Shown in pieces: positions 1-8,520 of a stretch of DNA of 31,627 nt. The stretch is taken from the NCBI GenBank assembly GCA_964427175.1, contig CAYRTP010000006.1, forward strand, positions 1 to 31,627. The letters run 5' to 3'. Made by a program: the position numbers and the translations under genes. This DNA is from CAMEON01 sp964427175 (GTDB lineage: Bacteria > Bacillota > Clostridia > Oscillospirales > CAG-272). How positions within the stretch are numbered: position 1 is the first letter of the stretch; each line of letters starts with the position of its first letter. The notes beneath the pieces were generated by a model that saw only the letters and a list, made by a program, of their open reading frames with translations, ran no database searches and was not told where the DNA came from.

Positions 1-181
1 TTGAATACAGCCCCATATACCAATGGGGCAGGGGCCCCATGGTGATGCCCCCTATAGTCCTTGGTATCCTCTCGCAGCCCCCATAATCCTTTTTTAAAGT
101 TTTTTGGAGTCTTGAACCTTTTTTTCAAAAAAGGTTCAAGATGCCGGAGGCACGCTCCCCTTTCAAGTTTTTGAATTAGTA
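1..181 (+). repeat. Dispersed repeat copy A (left end cut by window)
   Basis: This is a forward copy of the main intergenic repeat. It carries the palindromic core at 19-43 (CCAATGGGGC pairing with GCCCCATGG), a stem-loop at 111-140 (CTTGAACC pairing with GGTTCAAG), the CCGGAGGCACGCTC block, and the right terminal repeat GAATTAGTAC. It fills nearly all of the sequence before fabF. No convincing sigma-A promoter is seen between it and fabF, so fabF is probably transcribed from upstream genes. A small hairpin (GCGCC/GGCGC, 189-201) lies between the repeat and the fabF ribosome binding site. Confidence 0.85.
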
Positions 182-218
182 CTATTACGCGCCGCTGGCG
201 CACATCAAGGAGGTTCCT

Positions 219-1466
219 ATGAACACACAGAATCGCAGAGTCGTGGTTACGGGCCTGGGGGCCATTACCCCTGTGGGCAAGAACGTGGCCGAGACCTGGG
301 AGGCGCTGAAGGCAGGTGTCAGCGGCATCGCCCCCATCACTCTTTTCGACACCACCGACTACAAGGCCAAGCTGGGAGCCGAGGTCAAGGACTTCAATCC
401 CCTGAATTATATGGACAAGTCCGAGACCCTGCGTACCGACCGCTACACCCAGTTCGCTCTGGTGGCCGCTGAGGAGGCTATGGCCGACAGCGGCATTCTG
501 GGGCAGGTGGAACCCGAGCGATTGAGCGTCTACATGGGTGTGGGCATCGGCGGCATCGGGACCTTTGAGACCGAGCACAGCAAGCTCCTGGAGAAGGGCC
601 CCCGCAAGGTCTCCTCCCTGTTCGTTCCCATGATGATCCCCAACATGGCGGCGGGCATGATCGCCGTGAAGTACGACTGCCGCGGCTCGGTGATGCCTGC
701 CGTGACCGCCTGCGCCTCGGGCTCCAACGCCATTGGCGAGGCTATGCGTCTCATCCGCCACGGCTACGCCGACGCGGTCATCACGGGCGGTGCCGAGGCC
801 GCCATTACCCCCGTAGCCATCGCGGGATTCGTCAACATGAAGGCCCTCTCCACGTCCGAGGACCCGAACGCCGCTTCCCTGCCCTTCGACAGCCGCCGCG
901 GCGGATTCGTCATCGGCGAGGGCGCGGTTACCCTGGTTCTGGAGGAGTACGAGCACGCCAAGGCCCGCGGGGCCAAGATCTACGGCGAGGTCTGCGGCTA
1001 CGGCACCACCTGCGACGCTCACCACATGACCGCTCCCCATCCCGAGGCGCGGGGCGGCGCGCGGGCTATGGCCGATGCCATGGCCGAGGCGGGCTACGCC
1101 GACACCGACCGCGTTTATATCAACGCCCACGGCACGGGTACCCCCATGAACGACAAGGTGGAGATCATGGCCATCAAGAAGGCTTTGGGGGAGGAGGCCG
1201 CACGACGGGCCGTGGTCAGCTCCACCAAGTCCATGACGGGGCATATGCTGGGCGCGGCGGGTGCCATCGAGGCCCTGGCTTGCCTCTTTGCCCTGAACGA
1301 GGGGATCATCCCCCCCACCATCAACCTCACCGAGCAGGATCCCGTCTGCGATCTCAACTGCGTCCCCCAAAAGGCTCTTGAGCAGGAGATCGACCTGGCC
1401 CTGTCCAACTCCCTGGGCTTTGGCGGTCACAACGCCTGCCTGGCATTCAGAAAGGTCACGGTATAA
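219..1466 (+). CDS. fabF: 3-oxoacyl-ACP synthase II (FabF)
   Basis: This cytoplasmic condensing enzyme of type II fatty acid synthesis joins malonyl-ACP to a growing acyl-ACP. It has 415 residues, normal for the family. The catalytic set is visible: Cys165 in TACASGS, His304 in NAHGTGTP, and Lys337 and His342 in STKSMTGHMLGAAG. The ATG follows AAGGAGG at a good distance. It is the first gene in the window of a run fabF-accB-fabZ-accC-accD-accA, the order seen in Streptococcus and many Clostridia, where fabK, fabD and fabG usually lie upstream; here they would be outside the window. accB starts 3 bases after its stop, so the genes are very likely cotranscribed. Confidence 0.97.
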   Translation: MNTQNRRVVVTGLGAITPVGKNVAETWEALKAGVSGIAPITLFDTTDYKAKLGAEVKDFNPLNYMDKSETLRTDRYTQFALVAAEEAMADSGILGQVEPERLSVYMGVGIGGIGTFETEHSKLLEKGPRKVSSLFVPMMIPNMAAGMIAVKYDCRGSVMPAVTACASGSNAIGEAMRLIRHGYADAVITGGAEAAITPVAIAGFVNMKALSTSEDPNAASLPFDSRRGGFVIGEGAVTLVLEEYEHAKARGAKIYGEVCGYGTTCDAHHMTAPHPEARGGARAMADAMAEAGYADTDRVYINAHGTGTPMNDKVEIMAIKKALGEEAARRAVVSSTKSMTGHMLGAAGAIEALACLFALNEGIIPPTINLTEQDPVCDLNCVPQKALEQEIDLALSNSLGFGGHNACLAFRKVTV

Positions 1467-1469
1467 GCC

Positions 1470-1927
1470 ATGAAAGAAACCGATATTCGCAAGTACGCGG
1501 AGCTCATGAAGGAGCTGGACCTCACCGCCTTGGAGATCACCGAGGAGGGGGGCACCGTCCGCATGGAGCGTACCCCACCCGCCGCCATCCGTGAGCCTAT
1601 GGTCATTCAGACGGCGGCTCCCGCCGCCGCTCCCGATGGCGAGGCCGCAGCCGTTCCCACGGCTCTTGACGGTACGGTCAAGGTCACCTCCCCCATCGTG
1701 GGTGTATTCTACGCCGCGCCTGCCGAGAACGCCGAGCCCTTCGTCTCCATGGGAGATCGGGTGCAGAAGGGACAGACCCTCTGCATCATCGAGGCCATGA
1801 AGCTGATGAACGAGATCACCGCCGAGGAGGATGGGATCATCGAAAAGATCTGCGTTANNNNNNNNNNTGCGTTACCAACGGCCAGGTCGTGGAGTTCGGG
1901 ACCGAGCTGTTCCGCATTCGGAGGTAA
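1470..1927 (+). CDS. accB: Biotin carboxyl carrier protein of acetyl-CoA carboxylase (AccB), interrupted by an assembly gap
   Basis: AccB carries biotin between the carboxylase (AccC) and carboxyltransferase (AccA/AccD) parts of acetyl-CoA carboxylase. The N-terminal helix, an Ala/Pro-rich linker and the biotinyl domain with EAMKLMN (biotinylated Lys111) are visible. Ten N bases at 1858-1867 shift the frame. The 7 bases before the gap (TGCGTTA, 1851-1857) are repeated exactly after it (1868-1874). Removing the Ns and one copy (17 bases) leaves 441 bases, an intact frame of 146 residues ending in the expected C-terminus (VVEFGTELFRIRR). The gene is therefore judged intact and the gap an artefact. 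The stop at 1925-1927 is the one in that restored frame. Confidence 0.93.
1858..1867. other. Assembly gap (10 N)
   Basis: There is a run of ten undetermined bases inside accB. The flanking 7-mer TGCGTTA is duplicated on both sides, which suggests two contigs that actually overlap were joined with a fixed-length gap. Confidence 0.95.
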
Positions 1928-1930
1928 GCC

Positions 1931-2359
1931 ATGTTGAATCGAGACGAGATCATGAACATCCTTCCCCACAGAGACCATATGCTCCTGGTGGATGACGTGG
2001 AGAATCAAGACGGAGTGGCGATCGGCCACTACCGTGTCCGCGGGGACGAGTTTTTCCTGCGGGGGCATTTTCCCGGCAATCCCATCGTGCCCGGGGTGAT
2101 TCTCTGCGAGATCCTGGCCCAGTCGGCCTGCGTGCTCATGGCGGACGTGATGACCGACGGGGCACTCCCCGTCTACACGGGGCTGAACAACGTCAAGTTC
2201 CGCAACTCGGTCCGCCCGGGGGACGTGATCGAGACCCGTTGCTCCATCAAGCGGGCCAAGCATCCCTTCTACTTCGCGGAGGGCACCGTCACCGTGGAGG
2301 GAAAGCTCTGCGTCAGCGCGGAATTTTCCTTCGCCGTGACCAAGCCCTCGGCCGACTGA
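1931..2359 (+). CDS. fabZ: 3-hydroxyacyl-ACP dehydratase (FabZ)
   Basis: FabZ dehydrates 3-hydroxyacyl-ACP to trans-2-enoyl-ACP in the elongation cycle. It has 142 residues and a hotdog fold. The signature GHFPGNPIVPGV holds His46, and Glu60 (LCEILAQSA) is the second catalytic residue. The start ATG lies 3 bases after the accB stop, and its GGAGG site overlaps the accB end. Its place between accB and accC is the usual Firmicutes arrangement. No FabA-specific features are evident; FabZ is the better call from context and length. Confidence 0.96.
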   Translation: MLNRDEIMNILPHRDHMLLVDDVENQDGVAIGHYRVRGDEFFLRGHFPGNPIVPGVILCEILAQSACVLMADVMTDGALPVYTGLNNVKFRNSVRPGDVIETRCSIKRAKHPFYFAEGTVTVEGKLCVSAEFSFAVTKPSAD

Positions 2360-2373
2360 CGGGAGTGTGATCC

Positions 2374-3681
2374 ATGTTTTCCAAAATTCTGATTGCAAAC
2401 CGCGGCGAGATCGCCGTGCGGATCATTCGGGCCTGCAAGGAGATGGGAGTGGCCACGGTGGCGGTCTACTCCGAGGCCGACCGCCATTCCCTCCACGTGG
2501 CCCTGGCCGACGAGAGCTACTGCATCGGCCGCGCCGAGGCTTCCGAAAGCTATCTGAACGAAAATCAGATCATCAGCACCGCTCTGCTGGCGGGAGCCCA
2601 GGCCATTCACCCCGGCTACGGGTTCCTGTCCGAGAACGCCCACTTCGCCCGTCTCTGCCGCAAAAGCGGGATCGTTTTCATCGGTCCCAATCCCGAGGAC
2701 ATGGAGCGGCTCAGCGACAAGGCCATCCTCAAGGAGCTGATGAGCGACGCGGGGCTGACCGTTATCCCCGGCACCAAGACGGTGGAGTCTCTGAAGGAGG
2801 CCAAGAAAGCCGCCGAGCAGATCGGCTATCCCGTCATGATGAAGGCCTGCGCGGGAGGCGGAGGACGGGGGATCCGACTCATCCGCAACGAGGACGAGAT
2901 CGAGGATGCCTATATGCAGGCCACCGCCGAGGCCGCCAGCGCCTTTGGCGACGGGTCGGTGTACCTGGAAAAGTATATCTTCCCTGCCCGTCACATTGAG
3001 CTTCAGATTCTGGCCGACGAGGCGGGCAACGTGGTCTGCCTCGGGGAGCGGGATTGTTCCCTGCAGAGGCGGAATCAGAAGCTCATCGAGGAAACTCCCT
3101 CCCCCGCCGTCAGCGAGGAACAGCGGGAGGCCATTATGAAGACCGCCGTGGAGGCGGTCCGCAAGATCGGTTACGTGGGAGCGGGGACCCTGGAATTCCT
3201 CTACGACCGCGCGGGCAATTTCTGGTTCATGGAAATGAACGTCCGCTTGCAGGTGGAGCATTGCGTCACCGAGATGCTGACCGGCTTTGACTTAGTCAAG
3301 TGGCAGATCCGCGTCGCGGCGGGGATCCCCCTGAACTTTACCCAGGAGGACGTGCGGATTTTGGGCTCGGCCATCGAGTGCCGCATCAACGCGTCCAGCT
3401 GCGGCACCCTCAAGATGCTCCACGTTCCCGGGGGACCTTCGGTGCGGTTTGACACCTGCCTGGTGGAGGGGACGGTGGTGACCCCCTACTACGATTCCCT
3501 TTTGGGCAAGCTCATCGTCTACGCCAAGACCCGTGAGGAGACTCTGCGTAAGCTCCGCGCCGCCCTCTGCGAACTGGTGGTGGACGGCATCCCCACCAAC
3601 GCGGAGGAACAGCTCCGCATCGTGTCGGACGCGCGGTTTGCCTCGGGGGATTACGATCTGACCTTTATGGGGAGCCGTTGA
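2374..3681 (+). CDS. accC: Acetyl-CoA carboxylase, biotin carboxylase subunit (AccC)
   Basis: AccC carboxylates the biotin on AccB using ATP and bicarbonate. The ATP-grasp fold is clear: N-terminal ILIANRGEIAVRIIRACKE, the glycine-rich ATP loop CAGGGGRGIRL, and the active-site segment EMNVRLQVEH. It has 435 residues, slightly shorter than the usual 445-450. The region after ECRINA reads SSCGTLKM rather than the common EDP...F.PSPG, so the C-terminal lobe is somewhat divergent and compact. It starts 14 bases after fabZ and is part of the same operon. Propionyl- or pyruvate-carboxylase subunits share the fold, but the neighbours fix this as AccC. Confidence 0.95.
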   Translation: MFSKILIANRGEIAVRIIRACKEMGVATVAVYSEADRHSLHVALADESYCIGRAEASESYLNENQIISTALLAGAQAIHPGYGFLSENAHFARLCRKSGIVFIGPNPEDMERLSDKAILKELMSDAGLTVIPGTKTVESLKEAKKAAEQIGYPVMMKACAGGGGRGIRLIRNEDEIEDAYMQATAEAASAFGDGSVYLEKYIFPARHIELQILADEAGNVVCLGERDCSLQRRNQKLIEETPSPAVSEEQREAIMKTAVEAVRKIGYVGAGTLEFLYDRAGNFWFMEMNVRLQVEHCVTEMLTGFDLVKWQIRVAAGIPLNFTQEDVRILGSAIECRINASSCGTLKMLHVPGGPSVRFDTCLVEGTVVTPYYDSLLGKLIVYAKTREETLRKLRAALCELVVDGIPTNAEEQLRIVSDARFASGDYDLTFMGSR

Positions 3682-3715
3682 GAAACTCTCCAACACCATT
3701 CTACAGGAGGCTATT

Positions 3716-4576
3716 GTGGCATTACTGAATTTCTTAAAACCCAAAAACAATCTGGAAGAGGGCGGCCGCACGTCGGCTCCCGTGCAAAGCGACGCGGGTG
3801 AGCCCGAAAAGAATTGCCCGAACTGCCACAAGGACATCCCCTTGAGCAAGCTCTGGGCCAATCAGCTGGTCTGTCCCTGCGGCTACCATTTCCGCATGAA
3901 GGCCCGCCAGCGCATCAGCACCGTCACCGACAAGAACAGCTTTCGGGAGCTGTTTACGGGGATCCGTTCCTGCAATCCCCTGGATTTTCCCGGCTACAGC
4001 GACAAGCTGGACACCTCCCGCACCGCCAGCGAGGAGGAGGAGGCCGTCATCTGCGGCACCGCCGCCATCGGGAAGCAGGAATGCTGTATCTTTGCCATGG
4101 AGCCCTCCTTCATGATGGGGAGCATGGGCAGTGCCGTGGGGGAGCGGATCACCTCCCTCTTTGAGTACGCCGCCGAACACCGTCTGCCCGTGGTGGGCTT
4201 TACGGTCTCGGGGGGCGCGCGGATGCAGGAGGGGCTTCTCTCCCTCATGCAGATGGCCAAGACCAGTGCCGCCGTCAAACAGCACAGCGACGTGGGTCTC
4301 CTGTATATCGCCATTCTGACCGACCCCACCACGGGCGGGGTCACCGCCAGCTTCGCCATGGAGGCTGACATCATCCTGGCCGAGCCCGGAGCCACCGTAG
4401 GCTTTGCGGGCAAGCGGGTCATTGAGCAGACCACCAAGCAGACCCTGCCCAAGGAGTTCCAATCGGCGGAGTTCGTGCTGGAGCACGGATTTATCGACAA
4501 GATCGCTCCCCGCAAGGATCACCGCAAGCTCTTAGCCGAGCTTCTGAAAATGCACAACGGAGGAAACAACCCATGA
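3716..4576 (+). CDS. accD: Acetyl-CoA carboxylase carboxyltransferase subunit beta (AccD)
   Basis: This is the beta half of the carboxyltransferase that makes malonyl-CoA. It has 286 residues and starts at GTG with AGGAGG upstream. The N-terminal zinc-binding region has Cys34 and Cys37 (CPNC) and Cys53 and Cys55 (VCPCGYHFRM). The second knuckle is therefore C-x-C instead of the family's usual C-x2-C. The crotonase-like core is well preserved, with MGSMGSAVGERI, SGGARMQEG and DPTTGGVTASFA. The last bases overlap the accA start (ATGA), which points to translational coupling and a 1:1 subunit ratio. Confidence 0.95.
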   Translation: MALLNFLKPKNNLEEGGRTSAPVQSDAGEPEKNCPNCHKDIPLSKLWANQLVCPCGYHFRMKARQRISTVTDKNSFRELFTGIRSCNPLDFPGYSDKLDTSRTASEEEEAVICGTAAIGKQECCIFAMEPSFMMGSMGSAVGERITSLFEYAAEHRLPVVGFTVSGGARMQEGLLSLMQMAKTSAAVKQHSDVGLLYIAILTDPTTGGVTASFAMEADIILAEPGATVGFAGKRVIEQTTKQTLPKEFQSAEFVLEHGFIDKIAPRKDHRKLLAELLKMHNGGNNP

Positions 4577-5367
4577 GCGAGACCCCTTTTGAGCGAGTCA
4601 AGCTGGCCCGTGACAATCAGCGTCCCACGGGCCAGGACTATATCAAGCATATCTTCAAGAACTTCATCGAGCTCCACGGCGACCGCCGTTACGCCGATGA
4701 CAAGGCAGTCATCGGGGGCATCGCCAAGTTGAACGGGGCTCCCGTTACCGTGGTGGCCATTGAGAAGGGTCATTCCTCCAAGGAGCGGGTGGAGCGCAAC
4801 TTCGGCGCGCCCCATCCCGAGGGATACCGCAAGGCCCTCCGCCTCATGAAGCAGGCCGAGAAGTTTGGCCGTCCCATCATTTGCTTCGTGGATACCTCGG
4901 GCGCCTACTGCGGCATCGGGGCCGAGGAGCGAGGGCAGGGGCAGGCCATTGCCGAAAACCTCATGGAGATGAGCACCCTTTGCGTGCCCGTCATCTCGGT
5001 GCTGATCGGAGAGGGCGGAAGCGGCGGTGCCCTGGCGCTGGCCGTTGCCGACCGCGTATGGATGCTTCGGAACGCGGTCTACTCGGTGATCTCCCCCGAG
5101 GGGTGCGCCAGCATCCTGTGGAAGGATGCCGCCAAGGCCGACGAGGCCGCCGAGAGCCTCAAGCTCACCGCCGAGGATGCCAAGAGCCTGGGGGTCATCG
5201 AGCGCATTCTATCCGAGGACGACATGGGTGAGCCTGCCTACTACGATCGCATCCGCGCCCTCCTGGCCGAGGAGCTGGCCGAGCTATCCGAGGATCCCGA
5301 CCTGCTCCAAAAGCGGTACGATCGATTCCGCAGTCTGGGGCGCGTCCACAGCGAGCGCATGGCGTAA
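4573..5367 (+). CDS. accA: Acetyl-CoA carboxylase carboxyltransferase subunit alpha (AccA)
   Basis: This is the alpha half of the carboxyltransferase, pairing with AccD. It has 264 residues, the short Firmicutes form without the longer N-terminal part of the E. coli protein. Family segments include FIELHGDRRYADDKA, FVDTSGAYCGIGAEERGQ and GEGGSGGALALAVADRV. The ATG overlaps the accD stop by four bases, and its site GGAGG lies within accD. It completes the ACC complex encoded in this operon. Confidence 0.96.
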   Translation: MSETPFERVKLARDNQRPTGQDYIKHIFKNFIELHGDRRYADDKAVIGGIAKLNGAPVTVVAIEKGHSSKERVERNFGAPHPEGYRKALRLMKQAEKFGRPIICFVDTSGAYCGIGAEERGQGQAIAENLMEMSTLCVPVISVLIGEGGSGGALALAVADRVWMLRNAVYSVISPEGCASILWKDAAKADEAAESLKLTAEDAKSLGVIERILSEDDMGEPAYYDRIRALLAEELAELSEDPDLLQKRYDRFRSLGRVHSERMA

Positions 5368-5379
5368 GGGGGTGGAGCA

Positions 5380-7014
5380 ATGAGCTTATATCAACGTTTC
5401 TGCCGTGAGGAGTCGGACGAGTGGGGCAAGCCCCTTCGCCTAGAGCTGGACTTCCCCGCGGATTTCAATTTCGGCTATGACGTAGTGGACGTATACGCCG
5501 AGGAGGAGCCCGACAAGCGGGCTTTGGTTTGGTGCAACACTCAAAACGAGGAGAAATTCTTCTCCTTTGCCGACATCCGAGCCTACAGCAATCGGGTGGC
5601 CAACCTGCTCCGCGGGGCGGGGATCACGCGGGGCAGTCGGGTCATGGTGATCCTCAAGCGGCATTTTGAATACTGGTTCGTGGCCATCGCCCTCCACAAG
5701 CTGGGGGCTTTGATGATCCCCGCCACCAATATGCTGACGGTCAAGGACCTGGAATACCGTCTGACCGCCTCCCGCGCGGATGCTGTCATCTGCACCCCCC
5801 AGGACGGGGTCCCCGCCAACATCCGCGAGGCCATGGAGGCCTCGGGGGTCTCCCCCATGCTGTGGTGCGTGCGGGAGGAGGTGGCGGGCTTCCGCAATCT
5901 GACCGCCGAGATGGAAGGTGCCTCCGAGGAGCTGGAGCGCATCCCCACCCTGGCCACCGATCCCATGCTTCTCTACTTCACCTCGGGCACCACAGGCAAT
6001 CCCAAGGGGGTCATCCACGATTTCACATACCCCCTGGCCCACATTGCCACCGCCAAGTACTGGCAACAGGCCGAGGAGGGGGGGCTTCACTTCACGGTAG
6101 CCGAGACGGGCTGGGCCAAGGCTTCCTGGGGCAAGCTCTACGGCCAATGGCTGGTGGGCAGTGCGGTGATGGTGTATGATTTCGACAATTTCGAGCCCAA
6201 ACAGCTCTCCGCCATCATCAACCGCTACGGCGTGACTTCCTTTTGCGCGCCGCCCACGGTGTACCGTTACCTGGTCCGCAAAGGAGTCCCCGAGATGCCC
6301 CGACTCCGCCACGCCTCCACGGCGGGGGAGAAGCTGGCCTCCGACGTATTCAAGACCTTTACCGAAAAGACGGGGCTCCCTCTCTGCGAGGGCTACGGAC
6401 AAACCGAGACCACCCTGCTTTTGGCCAATATGAAGGGCGAGGAGCCCGTGGAGGGCTCCATGGGCAGACCTTCCCCGCTGTACCGCGTCGAGCTGCGGGA
6501 CAAGCGGGGGAATCCCGTTCCCCGCGGGGAGATCGGTGAGGTGGTCATCATTCCCCCCGAAAGCGGCAAGCAGGTCGGGGTGTTCTGCGGCTACCTGGAC
6601 AACGAGGAGCAGTACCGCCGCGTTTGGCGGGGCGGGGTCTACCACACGGGGGATGCCGCCTGGCAGGACGAAAACGGCCTGTACTGGTTCCACGGCCGAT
6701 TCGACGACATCATCAAGACGGGAGGATTCCGCGTGGGTCCCTACGAGATCGAGAACGTGGTGATGGAGCATCCCGCTGTGGCCGAGTGCTCGGTCATCGG
6801 GATCCCCGACGAGTTCCGCGGTCAGGCCATCAAGGCGGTGATCCTTTTGAAGGAGGGCTATGAGCCCGCCCGTGAGCTGGAAAAGCAGATCAAGGATTTC
6901 TGCAACACCAAGCTGGCCGAGTACAAGTGGATCCGCGCCGTGGAATTCGTCTCCGAAATGCCCAAAACCATCAGCGGCAAGATCCGCAAGGGGGAGCTTC
7001 GGAGGAAAGGGTGA
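5380..7014 (+). CDS. AMP-forming acyl-CoA synthetase (medium-chain/acetyl-CoA synthetase-like)
   Basis: This adenylate-forming ligase of 544 residues probably activates a free carboxylic acid to its CoA thioester through an acyl-AMP. Motifs in order: the P-loop YFTSGTTGNPKGV, EGYGQTETT, the hinge/ADP region YHTGDAAWQDENG, GRFDDIIKTGGFRVGPYEIE, and the catalytic lysine motif PKTISGKIRKGEL at the C-terminus. The overall form resembles medium-chain acyl-CoA synthetases. It starts 12 bases after accA behind GGGGTGGAG and is apparently cotranscribed with the fatty acid genes, so a role with fatty or branched-chain acids is plausible. The substrate cannot be read from the sequence. Confidence 0.9.
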   Translation: MSLYQRFCREESDEWGKPLRLELDFPADFNFGYDVVDVYAEEEPDKRALVWCNTQNEEKFFSFADIRAYSNRVANLLRGAGITRGSRVMVILKRHFEYWFVAIALHKLGALMIPATNMLTVKDLEYRLTASRADAVICTPQDGVPANIREAMEASGVSPMLWCVREEVAGFRNLTAEMEGASEELERIPTLATDPMLLYFTSGTTGNPKGVIHDFTYPLAHIATAKYWQQAEEGGLHFTVAETGWAKASWGKLYGQWLVGSAVMVYDFDNFEPKQLSAIINRYGVTSFCAPPTVYRYLVRKGVPEMPRLRHASTAGEKLASDVFKTFTEKTGLPLCEGYGQTETTLLLANMKGEEPVEGSMGRPSPLYRVELRDKRGNPVPRGEIGEVVIIPPESGKQVGVFCGYLDNEEQYRRVWRGGVYHTGDAAWQDENGLYWFHGRFDDIIKTGGFRVGPYEIENVVMEHPAVAECSVIGIPDEFRGQAIKAVILLKEGYEPARELEKQIKDFCNTKLAEYKWIRAVEFVSEMPKTISGKIRKGELRRKG

Positions 7015-7018
7015 GGCT

Positions 7019-7234
7019 TGGGGAGCGTGCCTCCTGGCGTCCGACAGCCGGCTTTCAGCCGGACTGTCAAAACCCTTCTTGAAAGAAGGGTTCTAAGAAC
7101 TCCCAAGAACTTTTAAAAAGTGATTTATGAGGGATGCGAGGGGACACCAAGAGCTATAGCGGTTATCACCATGGGGCCCCTGCCCCATTGGTTGGTGGGG
7201 AACGGGTTCAGAGTTTTATTGGAAAATAGCGTAT
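7019..7234 (-). repeat. Dispersed repeat copy B
   Basis: This is a complete or nearly complete copy in minus orientation between the acyl-CoA synthetase and plsX. The palindromic core is at 7168-7192. The variable stem is AACCCTTCTT / AAGAAGGGTT (7071-7092). An additional GC-rich hairpin with arms GACAG-CCGGCT lies at 7043-7068, a feature shared in different sequence with copy J. The outer end (GTAT at 7234) matches the terminal repeat with a 2-base insertion. Confidence 0.85.
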
Positions 7235-7253
7235 CAGAAAGGACAGCACTGCC

Positions 7254-8258
7254 ATGCCGAAAACCATCATTATTGACGCGATGGGCGGGGACAACGCCCC
7301 CCGCGAGATTCTTTGCGGTGTCCGCTCGGCCCTGGGGGACACCGATGCCCGCTTCCTCCTGGTGGGTCATACAGCCGAGGTCGAGCCCCTCGCCCGAGAC
7401 CTGGGTCTCGGGTCCGAGCGGGTGGAGCTGGTCCACGCGCCCACGGTGGTGGACATGGCCGACGATCCCATCACCGCCTACAGTCAAAAGAAGGACTCCT
7501 CCATGATGCTGGGGCTCCGACTCCTGGCCGAGGGACGGGGAGATGCCTTTGTCAGCGCGGGGAATACGGGGGCTCTGTTCACGGGAGCCACCTTCATCGT
7601 CAAGCGGGCCAAGGGTGTCAAGCGGGCCGCCATCGGCACCATGATCCCCGGGGTCAAGCCATTCCTGCTCCTAGATGCGGGAGCCAATATATCGGTCACC
7701 CCCGAATATCTGGAGCAGTTCGCCGTCATGGGATCGGAGTACATGAAGCATCTGTACGGCATGGAGAGCCCCGCGGTGGGACTTCTCAACAACGGCTCCG
7801 AGGACAGCAAGGGGACTCCCCTGCAGACCGAGACCCACGCCCGCCTCAAGGTCTGTAGCGCCATCCGCTACGTGGGCAACGTGGAAGGCAATCGGGCTCT
7901 CCTGGGCGGATGCGACGTACTGGTAGCCGACGGGTTTACGGGGAATATCTTTCTCAAGTCCGCCGAGGGGGCCTTCCGACTCATGCTGGGGACCCTCAAG
8001 CGGGAATATCGGAAAAACCCCGTCAACAAGCTCTCGGCCCTCCTGTTCCGCAAATCCTTGGGGAGCATGAAGCAGACCTTCGACCCTTCGGAGCACGGCG
8101 GGTCCCCCATTCTGGGTATCTCCAAGCCCGTCATCAAGGCCCACGGCTCCTCGGACGCGCGGGCCATCCGAAACGCCATTCTCCGCGCCATGAGCTACGC
8201 CCAAAGCGGCATGGCCGAGACCCTGTCGGACGCGCTGGCCGCGAAGACCGACATCTGA
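7254..8258 (+). CDS. plsX: Phosphate acyltransferase PlsX
   Basis: PlsX converts acyl-ACP to acyl-phosphate, the donor for PlsY in membrane phospholipid synthesis. It has 334 residues. The N-terminal IIIDAMGGDNAP, SAGNTGALFTGA, LLDAGAN and VADGFTGNIFLKS segments are family hallmarks. The ATG follows GAAAGGA. It usually stands beside fabD/acpP or fapR; here it follows the fatty acid operon and is separated from it by a dispersed repeat. No FapR operator (paired TTAGTACC/GGTACTAA) is visible upstream. No clear terminator follows it before the next promoter. Confidence 0.96.
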   Translation: MPKTIIIDAMGGDNAPREILCGVRSALGDTDARFLLVGHTAEVEPLARDLGLGSERVELVHAPTVVDMADDPITAYSQKKDSSMMLGLRLLAEGRGDAFVSAGNTGALFTGATFIVKRAKGVKRAAIGTMIPGVKPFLLLDAGANISVTPEYLEQFAVMGSEYMKHLYGMESPAVGLLNNGSEDSKGTPLQTETHARLKVCSAIRYVGNVEGNRALLGGCDVLVADGFTGNIFLKSAEGAFRLMLGTLKREYRKNPVNKLSALLFRKSLGSMKQTFDPSEHGGSPILGISKPVIKAHGSSDARAIRNAILRAMSYAQSGMAETLSDALAAKTDI

Positions 8259-8279
8259 TCCCGATTCCGCAAAATTCGA

Positions 8280-8308
8280 TTGACGAAATTGAGTTTTTGT
8301 GGTATAAT
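8280..8308 (+). promoter_or_regulatory. Sigma-A promoter of the PAS regulator gene
   Basis: TTGACG (8280-8285), 17-bp spacer, TATAAT (8303-8308). The spacer and -10 read TTGAGTTTTTGTGGTATAAT, nearly identical to the promoter of the rpsF operon at 19874. Confidence 0.85.
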
Positions 8309-8311
8309 AGA

Positions 8312-8450
8312 TATGTTCGGTAACCTTTATATTGTATCCGATCGACGGAAAAAGCCGTTTGTTTTTTTGGGGACCCTCATCCGTCACGCCCCAAGCATAC
8401 CGATTTGTATTTTTTGGCGAACAATGTACTACGAAAGGTTATCGAACATA
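8312..8450. repeat. Inverted-repeat element R1 in the leader of the PAS regulator gene
   Basis: The ends are TATGTTCGGTAACCTTT and AAAGGTTATCGAACATA, complementary in 16 of 17 positions and 139 bp apart end to end. Similar ended elements occur at 14417-14535 and 22836-22905. R1 starts 3 bases after the -10 box, so it would lie in the transcribed leader of the downstream gene. Confidence 0.7.
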
Positions 8451-8520
8451 CCTAATGAATCAAAATCCATCGGCCGTCGGCCGCCGCACACGGGGACACG
8501 TATAGTAAGAGGAACAAACC

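Noticed and set aside
171..181. TTAGTAC upstream of fabF as a FapR operator half-site
   Set aside because: It is part of the conserved end of the dispersed repeat, found also at unrelated genes, and the second half-site is missing.
1470..1937. accB as a frameshifted pseudogene
   Set aside because: The frameshift comes from a 10-N gap with a duplicated 7-mer; the frame is restored exactly when these are removed.
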